Assembly (NCBI GenBank): GCA_030035585.1
Contig: CM057464.1
Span: 26,801,465-26,865,464 of the forward strand
DNA: 64,000 nt
Source of the DNA: Dugong dugon
Lineage: Eukaryota > Chordata > Mammalia > Sirenia > Dugongidae
Reading direction: 5' to 3'
Below, one piece after another: positions 55,398 to 64,000 of this stretch (the first letter of the stretch is position 1; each line of letters opens with the position of its first letter). The notes under the pieces are model-generated. The model was not told the origin of the DNA and searched no databases. It was given only the letters and a program-made list of their open reading frames with translations. The position numbers were made by a program, and so were the translations under genes.

Positions 55398-55412
55398 AAA
55401 GATTACAGCCAA

Positions 55413-55503
55413 AGAAAATCCTATGTAGCAGTTCTACTCTGTAACACATGGGGTTGCCATGAGTCGGAATTAACTCAATGGCAACAGGTTTGGTTGTGGT
55501 TTA
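55413..55503 (+). repeat. AfroSINE, right part, split by L1
   Basis: AGAAAATCCTATGTAGCAG to GGCAACAGGTTTGGTTGTGG. It completes the SINE from 47464. Confidence 0.92.
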
Positions 55504-56020
55504 CCTACTTAAAACAGCTCTGTGATAGATATATAAACTAAATTGTATCAGCTCTAACTATAGCAATGTCTTTCTAAACTAGATGTTAGTGAAGGCCCAC
55601 AAGAAAACATTGCAATCCCAAATCTAGACTGTATTACATGAAAATTAAATTAAAAGTTTTATTTATTCTAATAGTCAAGTCTAAAGGGGAAAAGGACTTT
55701 CTGTAATCTAAAAATAAAACAGTAAGATAGACAATGGCACTCAGTTCCTCTGGTTGCACAGATGACCTGTAAATGATGATTAAAAAAGAGAGAGAGCACT
55801 GTTATGGCGGGTGTCATTTAAGTTAAACTACAAATGATTTTAAGAGAAAAGGGAGATTGTTGGGTTTCATGGGATCTCAAAGTTGTTAAATAAACTATGT
55901 TCCCAAGTTTTCTCTCTGGAATTAATCTTCAGCACCATAAATTCTCAAAAATAAAGAAATCAATCTAAATGGTAACGTCTCTTCATAATAGGAATCATCT
56001 ACATAGACTCATGAAATCAC
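55504..56020 (-). other. SCGN intron, nothing recognised
   Basis: Single-copy-looking AT-rich intron sequence directly downstream of the SCGN exon at 56021-56089. No repeat or regulatory feature can be named. Confidence 0.5.
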
Positions 56021-56089
56021 CTTGACAAGTTCCATCATGTCTTTGACAAACCCATCCACCTCTGGGCCTTCTAGGGCTCCAGTTTTACT
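56021..56089 (-). CDS. SCGN: Secretagogin, penultimate exon
   Basis: A 69-base phase-0 exon of 23 codons: [19 protein letters not shown] then ELVK. Acceptor TTTCAG, donor AAG/GTGATT. It supplies most of the EF-hand 5 loop, whose first two residues (Asp-Val) are in the previous exon; the joined loop [12 protein letters not shown] keeps Asp1, Ser3, Thr5, Gly6 and Glu12. The last codon is Lys (AAG); from memory the usual mammalian residue is Gln. A shift in splice position would not explain it, because the next exon starts cleanly with PSIS. Confidence 0.97.
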
Positions 56090-57606
56090 CTGAAAGAAAA
56101 AAGATCCAATCATGCAAATATTATTTTCTTAAGTCAAAAAGCTAAGGAATAAACTAGGCAAATGGACCAAATCAGTATTCTAAGTGCAAACAGATTCAGA
56201 AATGGCATGTTCCAACATATGTTCTTTGTGTAGAATGTGAATGCTCCAAATGAATTAAAGAATTCATTGTGAATTCATGTAGCCAAATGGGAAGCAGTAG
56301 TTTTGAGCTCCTTGGCTCTTACAAATAGCATTTATATGGCATATATTGACTTTATTTGGTTTCCAAGTACTGGGCTTTGATTCAGCAAGTGTTAACTTCA
56401 CATCATATTGATCCTTTTAAGGATAAGTTGACATTTTTTGAATTTTGCTTTAGGATTTGGCAATAAATGATTTGATTATTATAAAAGTATAGATTTTAAA
56501 TCAGGAGAGAATAGACTGAGTGAGCATATTAGAGTTATCACTTGGTCTGAACATAAGACAATTATTTTTCTACCCATTTAATAACCCATGCAAATATGAA
56601 TGTCTATAAAATATAATACATATTAAATAATTGTTTCTTTCCTAAAGTTTCATCCATTCTATTCAAGTTTCATTAATTCTGAATCTTTAACATATGATTT
56701 CTAAAATTTTGTTTCCTTATTAGTGTATTTACCAAATTTTATCTAGTACTTACTATGTACCAGGCCCTGTTCTAAGAGCTTTGCAAACATGAGCTCATTC
56801 AATTCTCAAAACAACCCCATGAGATAAGTATTATTGTTATACTCACCACTCTAATTTTACATATACGGAAACTGAGGCACAGAGAGGTTAAGGAACCTGC
56901 CCATGACCACCTGGTTAATAAGCTGGGATTCAAACACAGGTAGTTTAATCACAGAGGCCACATGCTTAACCAGTACACTCTGCTGCCTCTCACAGGCAAT
57001 GCTCTTTACTGCTCAGAACACAACACACGAGATCCAGTCTGATTAGATCTCTTATGATCTTTCCCAACTTTCTCTATGTTTTTCTTCCTTCTTGCATTTT
57101 CCTACCTTGTCCTCTAGAAATTCAATCCCTATGCCAGACTACGTGCTTTAGAATTATTATTTTTTCTCCTCGAAAGTAGGACCAAACAATTAGTCCTATG
57201 AAAGAAATAATTTTTATGCTAAATAGGCGTGACTTTGCTTCTATGTCTTTGCATAGGATGTATTTTGTTGTTGTTTATTTATTTGTTTGGTTTGGTTTGG
57301 TTTTTCAGCACACCATTTTAGATGGAGGCCAAGAAGGAGAAACTTTCTCTTAGTCTGAAACCAAGGAGCAAAAACAAACATTGTGATTTCATTCTCTTCT
57401 CAGCCATAAACATTGCATTGACCATTTATACTTAGTTCTTAGAATTTAGATAGAGAAGCTGAGGGTACCTTGATGTACCAGCATACATGTGGGATCACAA
57501 TTCATCATAAAAGTTTAGGGTCCATGGGTAGGATGACCCCACACACAGGGACTATACAAGTTTTCTGCCTGCAGATGGCCAGCACAATATGAAGAGACAT
57601 ACTTAC
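56090..57606 (-). other. SCGN: SCGN intron
   Basis: Spans from donor GTAAGT (57601-57606) to the acceptor at 56090-56091. It contains a MIR at 56735-57000. The rest is AT-rich and unremarkable. Confidence 0.85.
56735..57000 (-). repeat. MIR
   Basis: TACTTACTATGTACCAGGCC, CTAAGAGCTTTGCAAACATG, GGAAACTGAGGCACAGAGAG and AGCTGGGATTCAAACACAGG give a well-preserved reversed MIR. Confidence 0.9.
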
Positions 57607-57666
57607 AACATCATAGTGAGCAAAGATTTTCTCAAAGTCTCTCTTTCTTTCTTCAGTGGAACAAGC
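57607..57666 (-). CDS. SCGN: Secretagogin exon before the EF5 loop
   Basis: A 60-base exon of 20 codons: ACSTEERKRDFEKIFAHYDV. Acceptor CACAG, donor GTAAGT, phase 0 at both ends. It encodes the entering helix of EF-hand 5 and the first two residues of its loop. His replaces the Tyr found, from memory, in human SCGN (FAYYDV). Its open frame and splice sites are intact. Confidence 0.97.
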
Positions 57667-57909
57667 CTGTGTACGGAGAAAGCATCATGTCAATCTAGCA
57701 ATGTGAACTTCATTTGTACAACTTCCAGGCTCTGGAGCAACTTTTATAAACTTTGAGTCAATAACCTTTAATCCCTTAAAACTACTCTGAGCCTTGTCAG
57801 TCTCTAGATATGTTCAAGCCAAGATAAATAAATGCCTTCCCTTCTCTCTCTCAGATCTTTAGAGAAACAAGAATGACAGGATCTCATTTAGAGAAATGTC
57901 AACACTTAC
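57667..57909 (-). other. SCGN: SCGN intron, source of a duplicated patch
   Basis: A short intron (243 bp). Bases 57675-57810 reappear in diverged form at 59209-59361 inside an L1 relic. Confidence 0.85.
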
Positions 57910-57955
57910 ATCCATCTTAAATTGAAGAAGGAAGTTTTCCTGAAGAGCTAGAATC
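57910..57955 (-). CDS. SCGN: Secretagogin exon encoding ILALQENFLLQFKMD
   Basis: A 46-base exon: one base completing an Arg codon, then 15 codons ILALQENFLLQFKMD. Acceptor ATTTAG, donor GTAAGT. It is the exiting helix of EF-hand 4 and the linker to EF-hand 5. Joined with the next three exons it gives an uninterrupted C-terminal reading frame of 100 residues. The exon upstream of it (EF-hand 4 loop) was not found in the remaining 6 kb and should lie beyond base 64000. Confidence 0.96.
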
Positions 57956-58139
57956 CTAAATGGGGAGGAAAATGCACACGATTATCCGTCAGCTCTCACC
58001 TACAAATAAATTCAAAGCTCCAGTGTGAGGAAAGGGCAGGCAATTTCCAGATTATCCTGCACAATAGAATAGGTGCTTGAAAAATAGGAATTTGTATGTT
58101 AGAAAAAGAAATTGATTGGGGCTCTCATAGGGATTAATG

Positions 58140-59208
58140 GTCCACAGAGTGACTTTTAAAAATTCATCTTGATGGAAGATGGTGGAATAAAGACCTCTGA
58201 AAATTCTCTCTCCCATTTAAAAAAAAACTGGAAAAAATGGTCAGAATCAACTTTTTCAGAACTCTGAAAATTAACCAAAAACTTATAGCAATCTGGGGAG
58301 CATTTATTCAGGAAAAAATGACTGAAGCCTGGTAAAAACAGCAAGTTTTGTGGCATTTTAACTTGCCCTACTTCCTTATCTCTCCCTCCTCAGTTCAATG
58401 ATAGTCTTGAAAACCAATAGCCCACAATCATAGGCAAAACTAGCAGCTAGCAGCCACTGGAGAAGACTAAACAGGGTTTGACCTTCTTCAAAGCCTAATT
58501 CCCAGAAAAGTACCATTATTTGACCTATCTGATGGTTGCCTGGGAATATGGATTTACAAGGCTGTCTTTATTTGACCTAATTCTGAGCTTGCCCAGTGTG
58601 AGAAGTCTTTTCCCAGAGGGCCTTTGTCAAAAACAACTAGAGGCAATTGTATAAGATCACAATTGACTGAGGTGGTGGGTAAGAGTTCGAACAAACTATA
58701 GGATAACCAAAAAGCTTGAAAGGAAAAGCTGCAGAATGTGATGTACATAGGGGATTTGATAAGCTTCAACACATTTCTGGAAATCTAGAAGGCCACACAC
58801 ATGTGTAGAGTTGTGCCCATGCCCAGGACTATGCACATGCTCAGACAGAGTTGAATGAAGAAATACAAACTTCGGCAGTAATAGTTGGGGACTTCAATAC
58901 TCCATTTCCAACAATGGATAGAACAACTAGACAGAAGATCAACAAGGAAACAGAAGACTTGAACAATGAACCCACTAAACCTAACAAACATCTATTAGAA
59001 CCTACCACTCAACAACAGCAGGAGACACATTCTTCTCAATGTTCCACACATGAAACATTTTTCAGGATAGATCATATTTAAAAGGATTGGATCATACAAA
59101 GTATGTTTTCTGACTATAATGAAATAAAATTAGAAATTAATAACAGAAGAACTTTTGGGAAATTCATAAATATATGGAAATTAAAAAACATACTCCTAAA
59201 CAAAAAAT
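58140..59208 (+). repeat. Old L1 relic, 5' part
   Basis: ATGGAAGATGGTGGAATAAA near 58171 resembles an old L1 5' UTR. From about 58850 an ORF2 endonuclease segment reads GDFNTPFPTMDRTTRQKINK to 59080 (76-codon frame). ORF1 is not seen, so the copy is internally deleted. Confidence 0.7.
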
Positions 59209-59361
59209 GGAGAAAACACCATGTCAGTCGAGCGATGTGAACTTCAGTTATACAGTCTTCAGTTATACAATTCTTTCAGGCTCGTGGACAACTTTTATAA
59301 ATTTTGAGTCAATGACCCTTAGTCCCTTGAGTCCACTCTGAGCCTTACCAGTCTCTAGATA
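59209..59361 (+). repeat. Copied patch of SCGN intron inside the L1 relic
   Basis: Aligns with 57675-57810 from GGAGAAA..ATGTCA to CAGTCTCTAGATA in the same orientation. It is longer because TTCAGTTATACA is doubled near 59243-59266. It interrupts L1 ORF2 sequence. Confidence 0.85.
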
Positions 59362-60520
59362 AGAAAATTATTGTTATTGCTTACAAAATTGTGTTTAACT
59401 TTCTAAGAAAATTAGAAAATACATTGAGATGAATGAAAATGAAAACACAACATATCAAAATGTGATGTAGTGAAAGTAGTGCTTCAAGGGAAATTTATAG
59501 CTGTAAACTAATACATTAAAGATGAAAGATCTCAAATCAATAACATAACCTTCCACTTAAAGAAATCAGAAAAAGAAGAGAAAATTACTCAAAAGCAAGC
59601 AGAAACGAGAAAGTATTATATTAGCGCAGAAATAATTGAAATAGATAATAGAAAAACAATAGACAATATCAACAAAATCACAAGTCAGTTCCTTGAAAAG
59701 AACAACACAATTGACAAAACTTTAGCTAGACTGACACAAAAAAGAGAGAAGTTTCAAATTACTAAAATAAAAAATGAGAGCAGGGACATCATTACTGATC
59801 TTATAGGAATAAAAGGGATTATAAGGGAATACTATGAATAACTGTATTCCAACACATCAGATAACCTAGATGAAACAGACAACTTCTTTGAAAGACACAA
59901 ACTCCTGAAACTGTCTCAAGAAGAAATAGAAAATCTGAACAGATCTATAACTGGTAAGCAGGTTGAGTTAGTAATCAAAAAATTTCCCCCAAAAAAGCCA
60001 AGGACCATGTCATGGCTTCACTGGTGAATGCTACCAAATCTTTAAAGAATTAACACCATGCCTTCCAAAGCTCTTCCAAAAAGTAAAGAGAAGAAAATGT
60101 TTTCCAACTCGTTCTATGAGGCCAGTATCCCTTATAAACAATAGATGCAAAAATTCTCAACAAAATACTAGCCAATTGAATCCAGCAACATATAAATAGG
60201 ATTATACACCATGACCAAGTGCTATTTATCTCAGGAATGCAAGGTTGGTTTGATTTATGAAGATCAATCAATGTAATACACTACATTAATAGAATAAAGG
60301 ACAAAAAACACATGATCATCTCAATAGATACAGTAAGATTTTGACAAAATCCAACATCCATTCCTGATACAAACTCTCAGCAAACTAGGAAAAAGAAGGA
60401 AACTTCTTCAACCTGATAAATGGCATCTGTGAAATACCCACAGTTTATGTCATATTTAACGGTAAAAGTCTGAAAACTTTTGCTCTAAGATCAAAAACAA
60501 GGCATCTTCAAAGCCATCAG
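59362..60520 (+). repeat. Old L1 relic, ORF2 continuation
   Basis: From ATTAGAAAATACATTGAGAT (about 59406) through AGCTAGACTGACACAAAAAA to TACACCATGACCAAGTG and CACATGATCATCTCAATAG. This is the linker and reverse-transcriptase region with many stops. The roughly 44 bases right after 59361 match neither L1 nor the SCGN intron. Confidence 0.75.
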
Positions 60521-60589
60521 CCTAGCTTCAAATCTCTCTCACTCTGACCGTCTGCCTTCGTTTTCTACATTTAAAGGACATTTGTTATC

Positions 60590-60735
60590 ATACTGGGCTT
60601 ACCCAGATAATACAGAATAATCTCTTTATTTTAAGGTCTGTTGATTAGTAACCTTAATTCCATCTGTAACCTTAATTCATTCTTGCCATGTAACAAAATG
60701 TTCACAGATTCCAGCGATTAGGATATGATTTTGAA
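60590..60735 (-). repeat. MaLR-like LTR fragment
   Basis: CTGGGCTTACCCAGATAATA, TAACCTTAATTCCATCTGTA and TTGCCATGTAACAAAATGTT belong to a common mammalian LTR read backwards. Confidence 0.65.
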
Positions 60736-60827
60736 ATAATGTAGTAACTGTTTTGTTGCTTTGCATCTCTGTTCATTGCTGCTTTAACTCCTTGAGTCCA
60801 CAAGGATTATTGAATCCTCCTAATGGA

Positions 60828-60979
60828 AACCCTGGTGGTTTAGTGGTTAAAAGCTATGGCTGCTAACCAAAAGGTCGGCAGTTTGAATCCACCAGAAACT
60901 CTTTGGAAACCCTATGGGGCAGTTCTACTCTGTCCTGTAGGGTCGCTATGAGTCTGAATTGACTCGATGGCAATGGGTT
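60828..60979 (+). repeat. AfroSINE
   Basis: GGAAACCCTGGTGGTTTAGTGG start, GGTCGCTATGAGTCTGAATT, ending CAATGGGTTT. It is followed directly by a second copy. Confidence 0.9.
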
Positions 60980-60990
60980 TTATGTACATA

Positions 60991-61160
60991 GCAGGAACCC
61001 TGGTGGCACAATGGTAAAGACTTTGGCTGCTAACCGAAAGGTCAGCAGTTCAAATCGACCAGCCACTCCTTGGAAACCCCATGGGGCAGTTCTGCTCTGT
61101 CCTATAGAGTCGCTATGAGTTAGAATTGACTCAATGGCAATGAATTTTTTTTTTGTTTGT
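60991..61160 (+). repeat. AfroSINE with 11-bp duplication
   Basis: GCAGGAACCCTGGTGGCAC start, GAGTCGCTATGAGTTAGAAT, T-rich tail. TTATGTACATA occurs at 60980-60990 and 61161-61171. Confidence 0.93.
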
Positions 61161-61232
61161 TTATGTACATAACAGTCCACTAGTTGAGAATCTATTCAAG
61201 ATATTAAGGCATAGTCCCTACCATCTAGGTTT

Positions 61233-61440
61233 TTTAACCATAACCAGTTGCTGTTGGATCATTTCCAACTCATGGATGCCTCATGTATGTCAGAGTAAAA
61301 CTGTGCTCCATAACATTTTCAATGGCTGATTTTTCAGAAGTAGGTTAGCAGGTATTTCTTCCAAGGTGCCTCTGGGTGGACTTAAGCTTCCAACCTTTCC
61401 AAACTTCCAGCCAAGCATGTTAACCATTTGCGCCACCTTG
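61233..61440 (-). repeat. AfroSINE, longer subtype
   Basis: ACCAGTTGCTGTTGGATCAT start, CATTTGCGCCACCTTG end; diverged. Confidence 0.82.
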
Positions 61441-61451
61441 TCAGAACTGCC

Positions 61452-61610
61452 CCTAGGTGGTGTCTGAATATCTGTAGGGGTCCTTTTTGGTTATTACAGT
61501 GAGAAGGGGTACTACTGGCATTTTGTAGCTGGGGTTCAGGGATGCTAGATGTCTTACAGTGTATGGACCATTCTACAGCATGAAGAATTGTCCCATGTCT
61601 CAACTTGACT
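61452..61610 (+). repeat. MER5A-like fragment
   Basis: TTTTTGGTTATTACAGTGAG, GGGGTACTACTGGCATTTTG and GATGCTAGATGTCTTACAGT match the MER5A middle. Confidence 0.7.
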
Positions 61611-62064
61611 TGAGGTATGTAAAAAAACTGTTTATAATTATTTGAGTTTAGAACAGAATTCCTATTTACACAAAGATCCAAGGTATTTTTTTGCTTGGTA
61701 TACTAATAACATAAGTTTTCTGTATGGTATACTGAATTTTGTAAATTGAGGGATGATTGTACTTAATTTCATTTGGAACTCTACAGAAACTTATTTTTTT
61801 ATCTTATAAAATCATATCGCCAGCGACTGAGCTCTTGATGCATGAGTTTCCAAAAGACCATACTTTTATCAGTTGGCATCTGAGCTGCTATATTCATGGT
61901 GATTCTATACCAAGCTGCGAGCATCTGTCTTCACTGTGGTTGTACCAAGCACTCACACACTGAAATATACATTATTTTATTATTACCTACTTTCCTTTCA
62001 TTTCTCCTTGGTTTTATAGTTTGGACATTATGTTAACTATTTTAGAATTATGTATGTAGGTAGG
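61611..62064. other. SCGN intron, nothing recognised
   Basis: AT-rich; a 68-codon frame at 61757-61963 has no support. Confidence 0.4.
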
Positions 62065-62571
62065 TGTGGTAGGCCGAAAATTCCCCCTCCCCCACCCCCA
62101 CTAGATATCAGGCCCAAATCCCTGGAATCGCAAAGCATTGCCTTGTTTGGAAAAAAGGTGTTTACAAATGGATGTGATTAAGTCAAGGACTTAATTAAAA
62201 TGAGGAGATTATCCTGGATTATCTAGGTAGGACCTAAAAGCAATCACATGTATCCTCATAAGAGAGAGGCAGAGGGAGATTTGACACACAGAAGAAAAGG
62301 AGACAATGTGACCTAACAGGAAGAGATTGGAGTGATGTGACCACAAGCCAAGGAATGCTGGCCACCACCAGAAGCTGGAAGAGGCAAGGAATGAATCTTT
62401 CCCCTTAGAATCTCCAGAGGGAGGACTGCTTTGCTGATGTCTTGATTTTGGCCCAGTGATACTGGTTTTGAACTTGTGACCTCCAGAACTGTGAGAGAAT
62501 ATGTACGTTTCTGTTGTTTAAAGCCACCAAATTTATGGTAATATGCTACAGCAATCACAGGAAATAATACA
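62065..62571 (+). repeat. MaLR/MLT1-like LTR with perfect 5-bp duplication
   Basis: TGTGGTAGGCCGAAAATTCC start, CATTGCCTTGTTTGG, GGTAGGACCTAAAAGCAATC, CCAAGGAATGCTGGCCACCA, CAGGAAATAATACA end. GTAGG occurs at 62060-62064 and 62572-62576. TG...CA ends plus the 5-bp duplication define a solo LTR. Confidence 0.88.
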
Positions 62572-62576
62572 GTAGG

Positions 62577-64000
62577 TTATGTTGTCTATGGATTATACTT
62601 CAGGAGTCAGACAGTGTTGGGACTAATAGGGTAGAGAGCAGCAGCTCTAGGACATTACTGATAGTGGCACACTCCAGCCTCTAGGGGGGAGCCCAAGGCT
62701 CCTCCGCTCTCATTACCTGATGTACCCGGGTACTAAATGGGTACCGTGCTTTTGGTGAAGGGAGCAAAGAGATTAAAGGCTCTTTTTTTCCCCCAGATTT
62801 CCATCTTTTGAGAGAAACTTTTAGGTGCTTCGGGCCCTCTTTCTAGGATTGCCTTCCTCTCAGAGCTCCTGTGAACCTAGAATTGACCTCTACTTGAGAG
62901 GAATCCCGCCTTGATTAGTCAAGTGAACCAGGGTGGTATCCAGGGAGTAGAATCAAGAATAGGGGACTGAAATCCCTTCTTCCCTAGGCCTTTGGGAGAA
63001 ACGTGTCCCCCTCTGACTAGTCTTTCAGTGCCTTTTCTCCATCAAAGTGAGCCAGAACTAGGGTGAAGGCTGTAAGGAAAATAGCTAAGGAAGACACACA
63101 GGCTGCCTCATAGCTCCTATGAGGCCCCTATGAGGCCCAGAGTGGAAGATTTATAGAGTGTTGGAGTCAACGTCTTGGTCGTAACTGAGGAGAGGTTCTT
63201 CCTGGTGTGTCCCCTTTTGCAGGTACTCTTCCAGACCTGGCAGAGGTGGCTGGCTGCAGGAGAGGAGACAGCTAGTGTAGGACTCAGTGATTCTGGACTC
63301 AGGTTAACATCCTCTAAGAGATAAAACTAGTATTGATCTGTCCATGACATTGCGAAGTAAAATCCCTGTCATTGAAAACTCACCCTCAATCCTTAGAATT
63401 CCTATCTCCCAACTATACTGACTACTGACCTTCCACATATAACTGCCTGCCCTCAATCATGGTCCAGTTTACAACTGACATCCAACCTAATCTTGACGTA
63501 CCTAGCATTTAAAGTTGCTCCCCCGTACGAGTATCTGTGTATTCTGCAATGCAATGATTTCAACTCTATTCAGCTACTAAGAATCTCTTTGTCCTTTTTG
63601 TGGACAACCACACATTGTTTTGGGGTCAGCAGGCCTTGACAAACCATGCAGAACCACCAGACACATCATTATAATACCAGACCCACATTCAGCATTTCCA
63701 CAGACACTGGGCCACTTATGAACTTATCTTTTCCTCTCTACTTCCAGGCTTTGGGCTCTTGGTGTCCACTGAGGAGACACCGGCACTCAGACCAGAGAGT
63801 GCAGCTGGAGTCTGCCTCAGTTGGTGGCTGTCCTGTACTAACTGTTCAACACTCCTGCAGTCGGTGAGTAGGATTTAGGACTCTTCATGTCATGGGATCC
63901 TAATTTAGGACCATAAATGTCTTTTGTGTTCTTTGAAGACAGGGCCTGCTTTATAAAAATTTTGTGTGCTATGCGTTTTGGGGGTAGTTCTTTCATTATT
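62577..64000. other. SCGN intron, no exon found
   Basis: I searched the minus strand for the EF-hand 4 loop exon of SCGN and did not find it. The region is GC-moderate and single-copy-looking, with no repeat I can name. A 73-codon plus-strand frame at 63646-63867 has no domain support. Confidence 0.5.

Larger units (their letters stand above)
36008..56020 (-). other. SCGN: SCGN last intron (about 20 kb)
   Basis: Bounded by the GT donor at 56019-56020 and the AG acceptor at 36008-36009. It holds MIRs, MaLR-like LTRs, many AfroSINEs, an L1 3' end and a nearly full-length L1 at 47.6-55.4 kb, each listed separately. The L1 is antisense to SCGN (plus strand against a minus-strand gene). Stretches at 36011-36540, 37360-38370, 39955-40405, 42900-44185, 45830-46130 and 46550-47230 have no feature I recognise. 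Confidence 0.9.

Noticed and set aside
58851..59081. 76-codon frame resembling a nuclease domain
   Set aside because: It is the L1 ORF2 endonuclease segment (GDFNTP...MDRTT) of an old, truncated L1, not a host gene.
1..64000. CRISPR arrays, operons, phage or plasmid modules
   Set aside because: Repeats here are dispersed SINE/LINE/LTR copies or microsatellites without regular spacers, and gene structure is exon-intron. The window is vertebrate.

Overview
This window is mammalian nuclear DNA and almost certainly comes from an elephant (Proboscidea). It is dominated by tRNA-derived SINEs with the AfroSINE body (head GGAGCCCTGGTGG, B box GTTCGAATCC, tail-side CTATGAGTCGGAAT). It also carries 3' ends of an RTE-type LINE and of a young afrotherian L1, over older L1, MIR, MER5 and MaLR-like LTR debris. 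There are no bacterial-style genes, CRISPR arrays or tRNA/rRNA genes. Nearly all long open frames are repeat fragments or antisense shadows.

Two real loci are recognisable. (1) The 3' part of SCGN (secretagogin, a six-EF-hand calcium sensor) lies on the minus strand. Four consecutive exons with canonical splice sites are at 57910-57955, 57607-57666, 56021-56089 and 35879-36007 (stop codon), and a polyadenylation signal is at 35457-35462. Earlier exons must lie beyond base 64000. (2) A decayed replication-dependent histone H2A gene lies on the plus strand at 4016-4405. Its 3' histone stem-loop and U7-binding purine stretch are still intact. Diagnostic residues (NAS, GRIHR, and an SHHHK tail) and its position tail-to-tail with SCGN point to H2AC1 (HIST1H2AA, testis-specific TH2A). 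The H2B partner that normally faces it across a shared promoter is not visible.

Layout: 1-4000 old L1 with SINEs and remnants of a histone-type promoter; 4016-4515 H2A pseudogene and 3' signals; 4.5-35.4 kb intergenic DNA packed with SINEs, MaLR-like LTRs, an L1 3' end, a GC-rich hAT-like element inside a MIR, microsatellites and an ERVL-like LTR; 35.4-58 kb the 3' part of SCGN, including a 20-kb last intron; 58-64 kb upstream SCGN intron, with an old L1, SINEs and an LTR.

The last SCGN intron holds a nearly full-length but dead L1 (about 47.58-55.40 kb) inserted in the middle of a SINE. It has a perfect 15-bp target-site duplication and a clear 3' transduction: two A-rich tails separated by about 185 bp of non-L1 sequence. 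The element lacks the usual terminal segment carrying AATAAA, which would explain the read-through. No new multi-gene system was found. The most informative observations are the apparent loss of TH2A/TH2B, the transducing L1, a patch of SCGN intron copied into an L1 relic, and several nested insertions with readable duplications.
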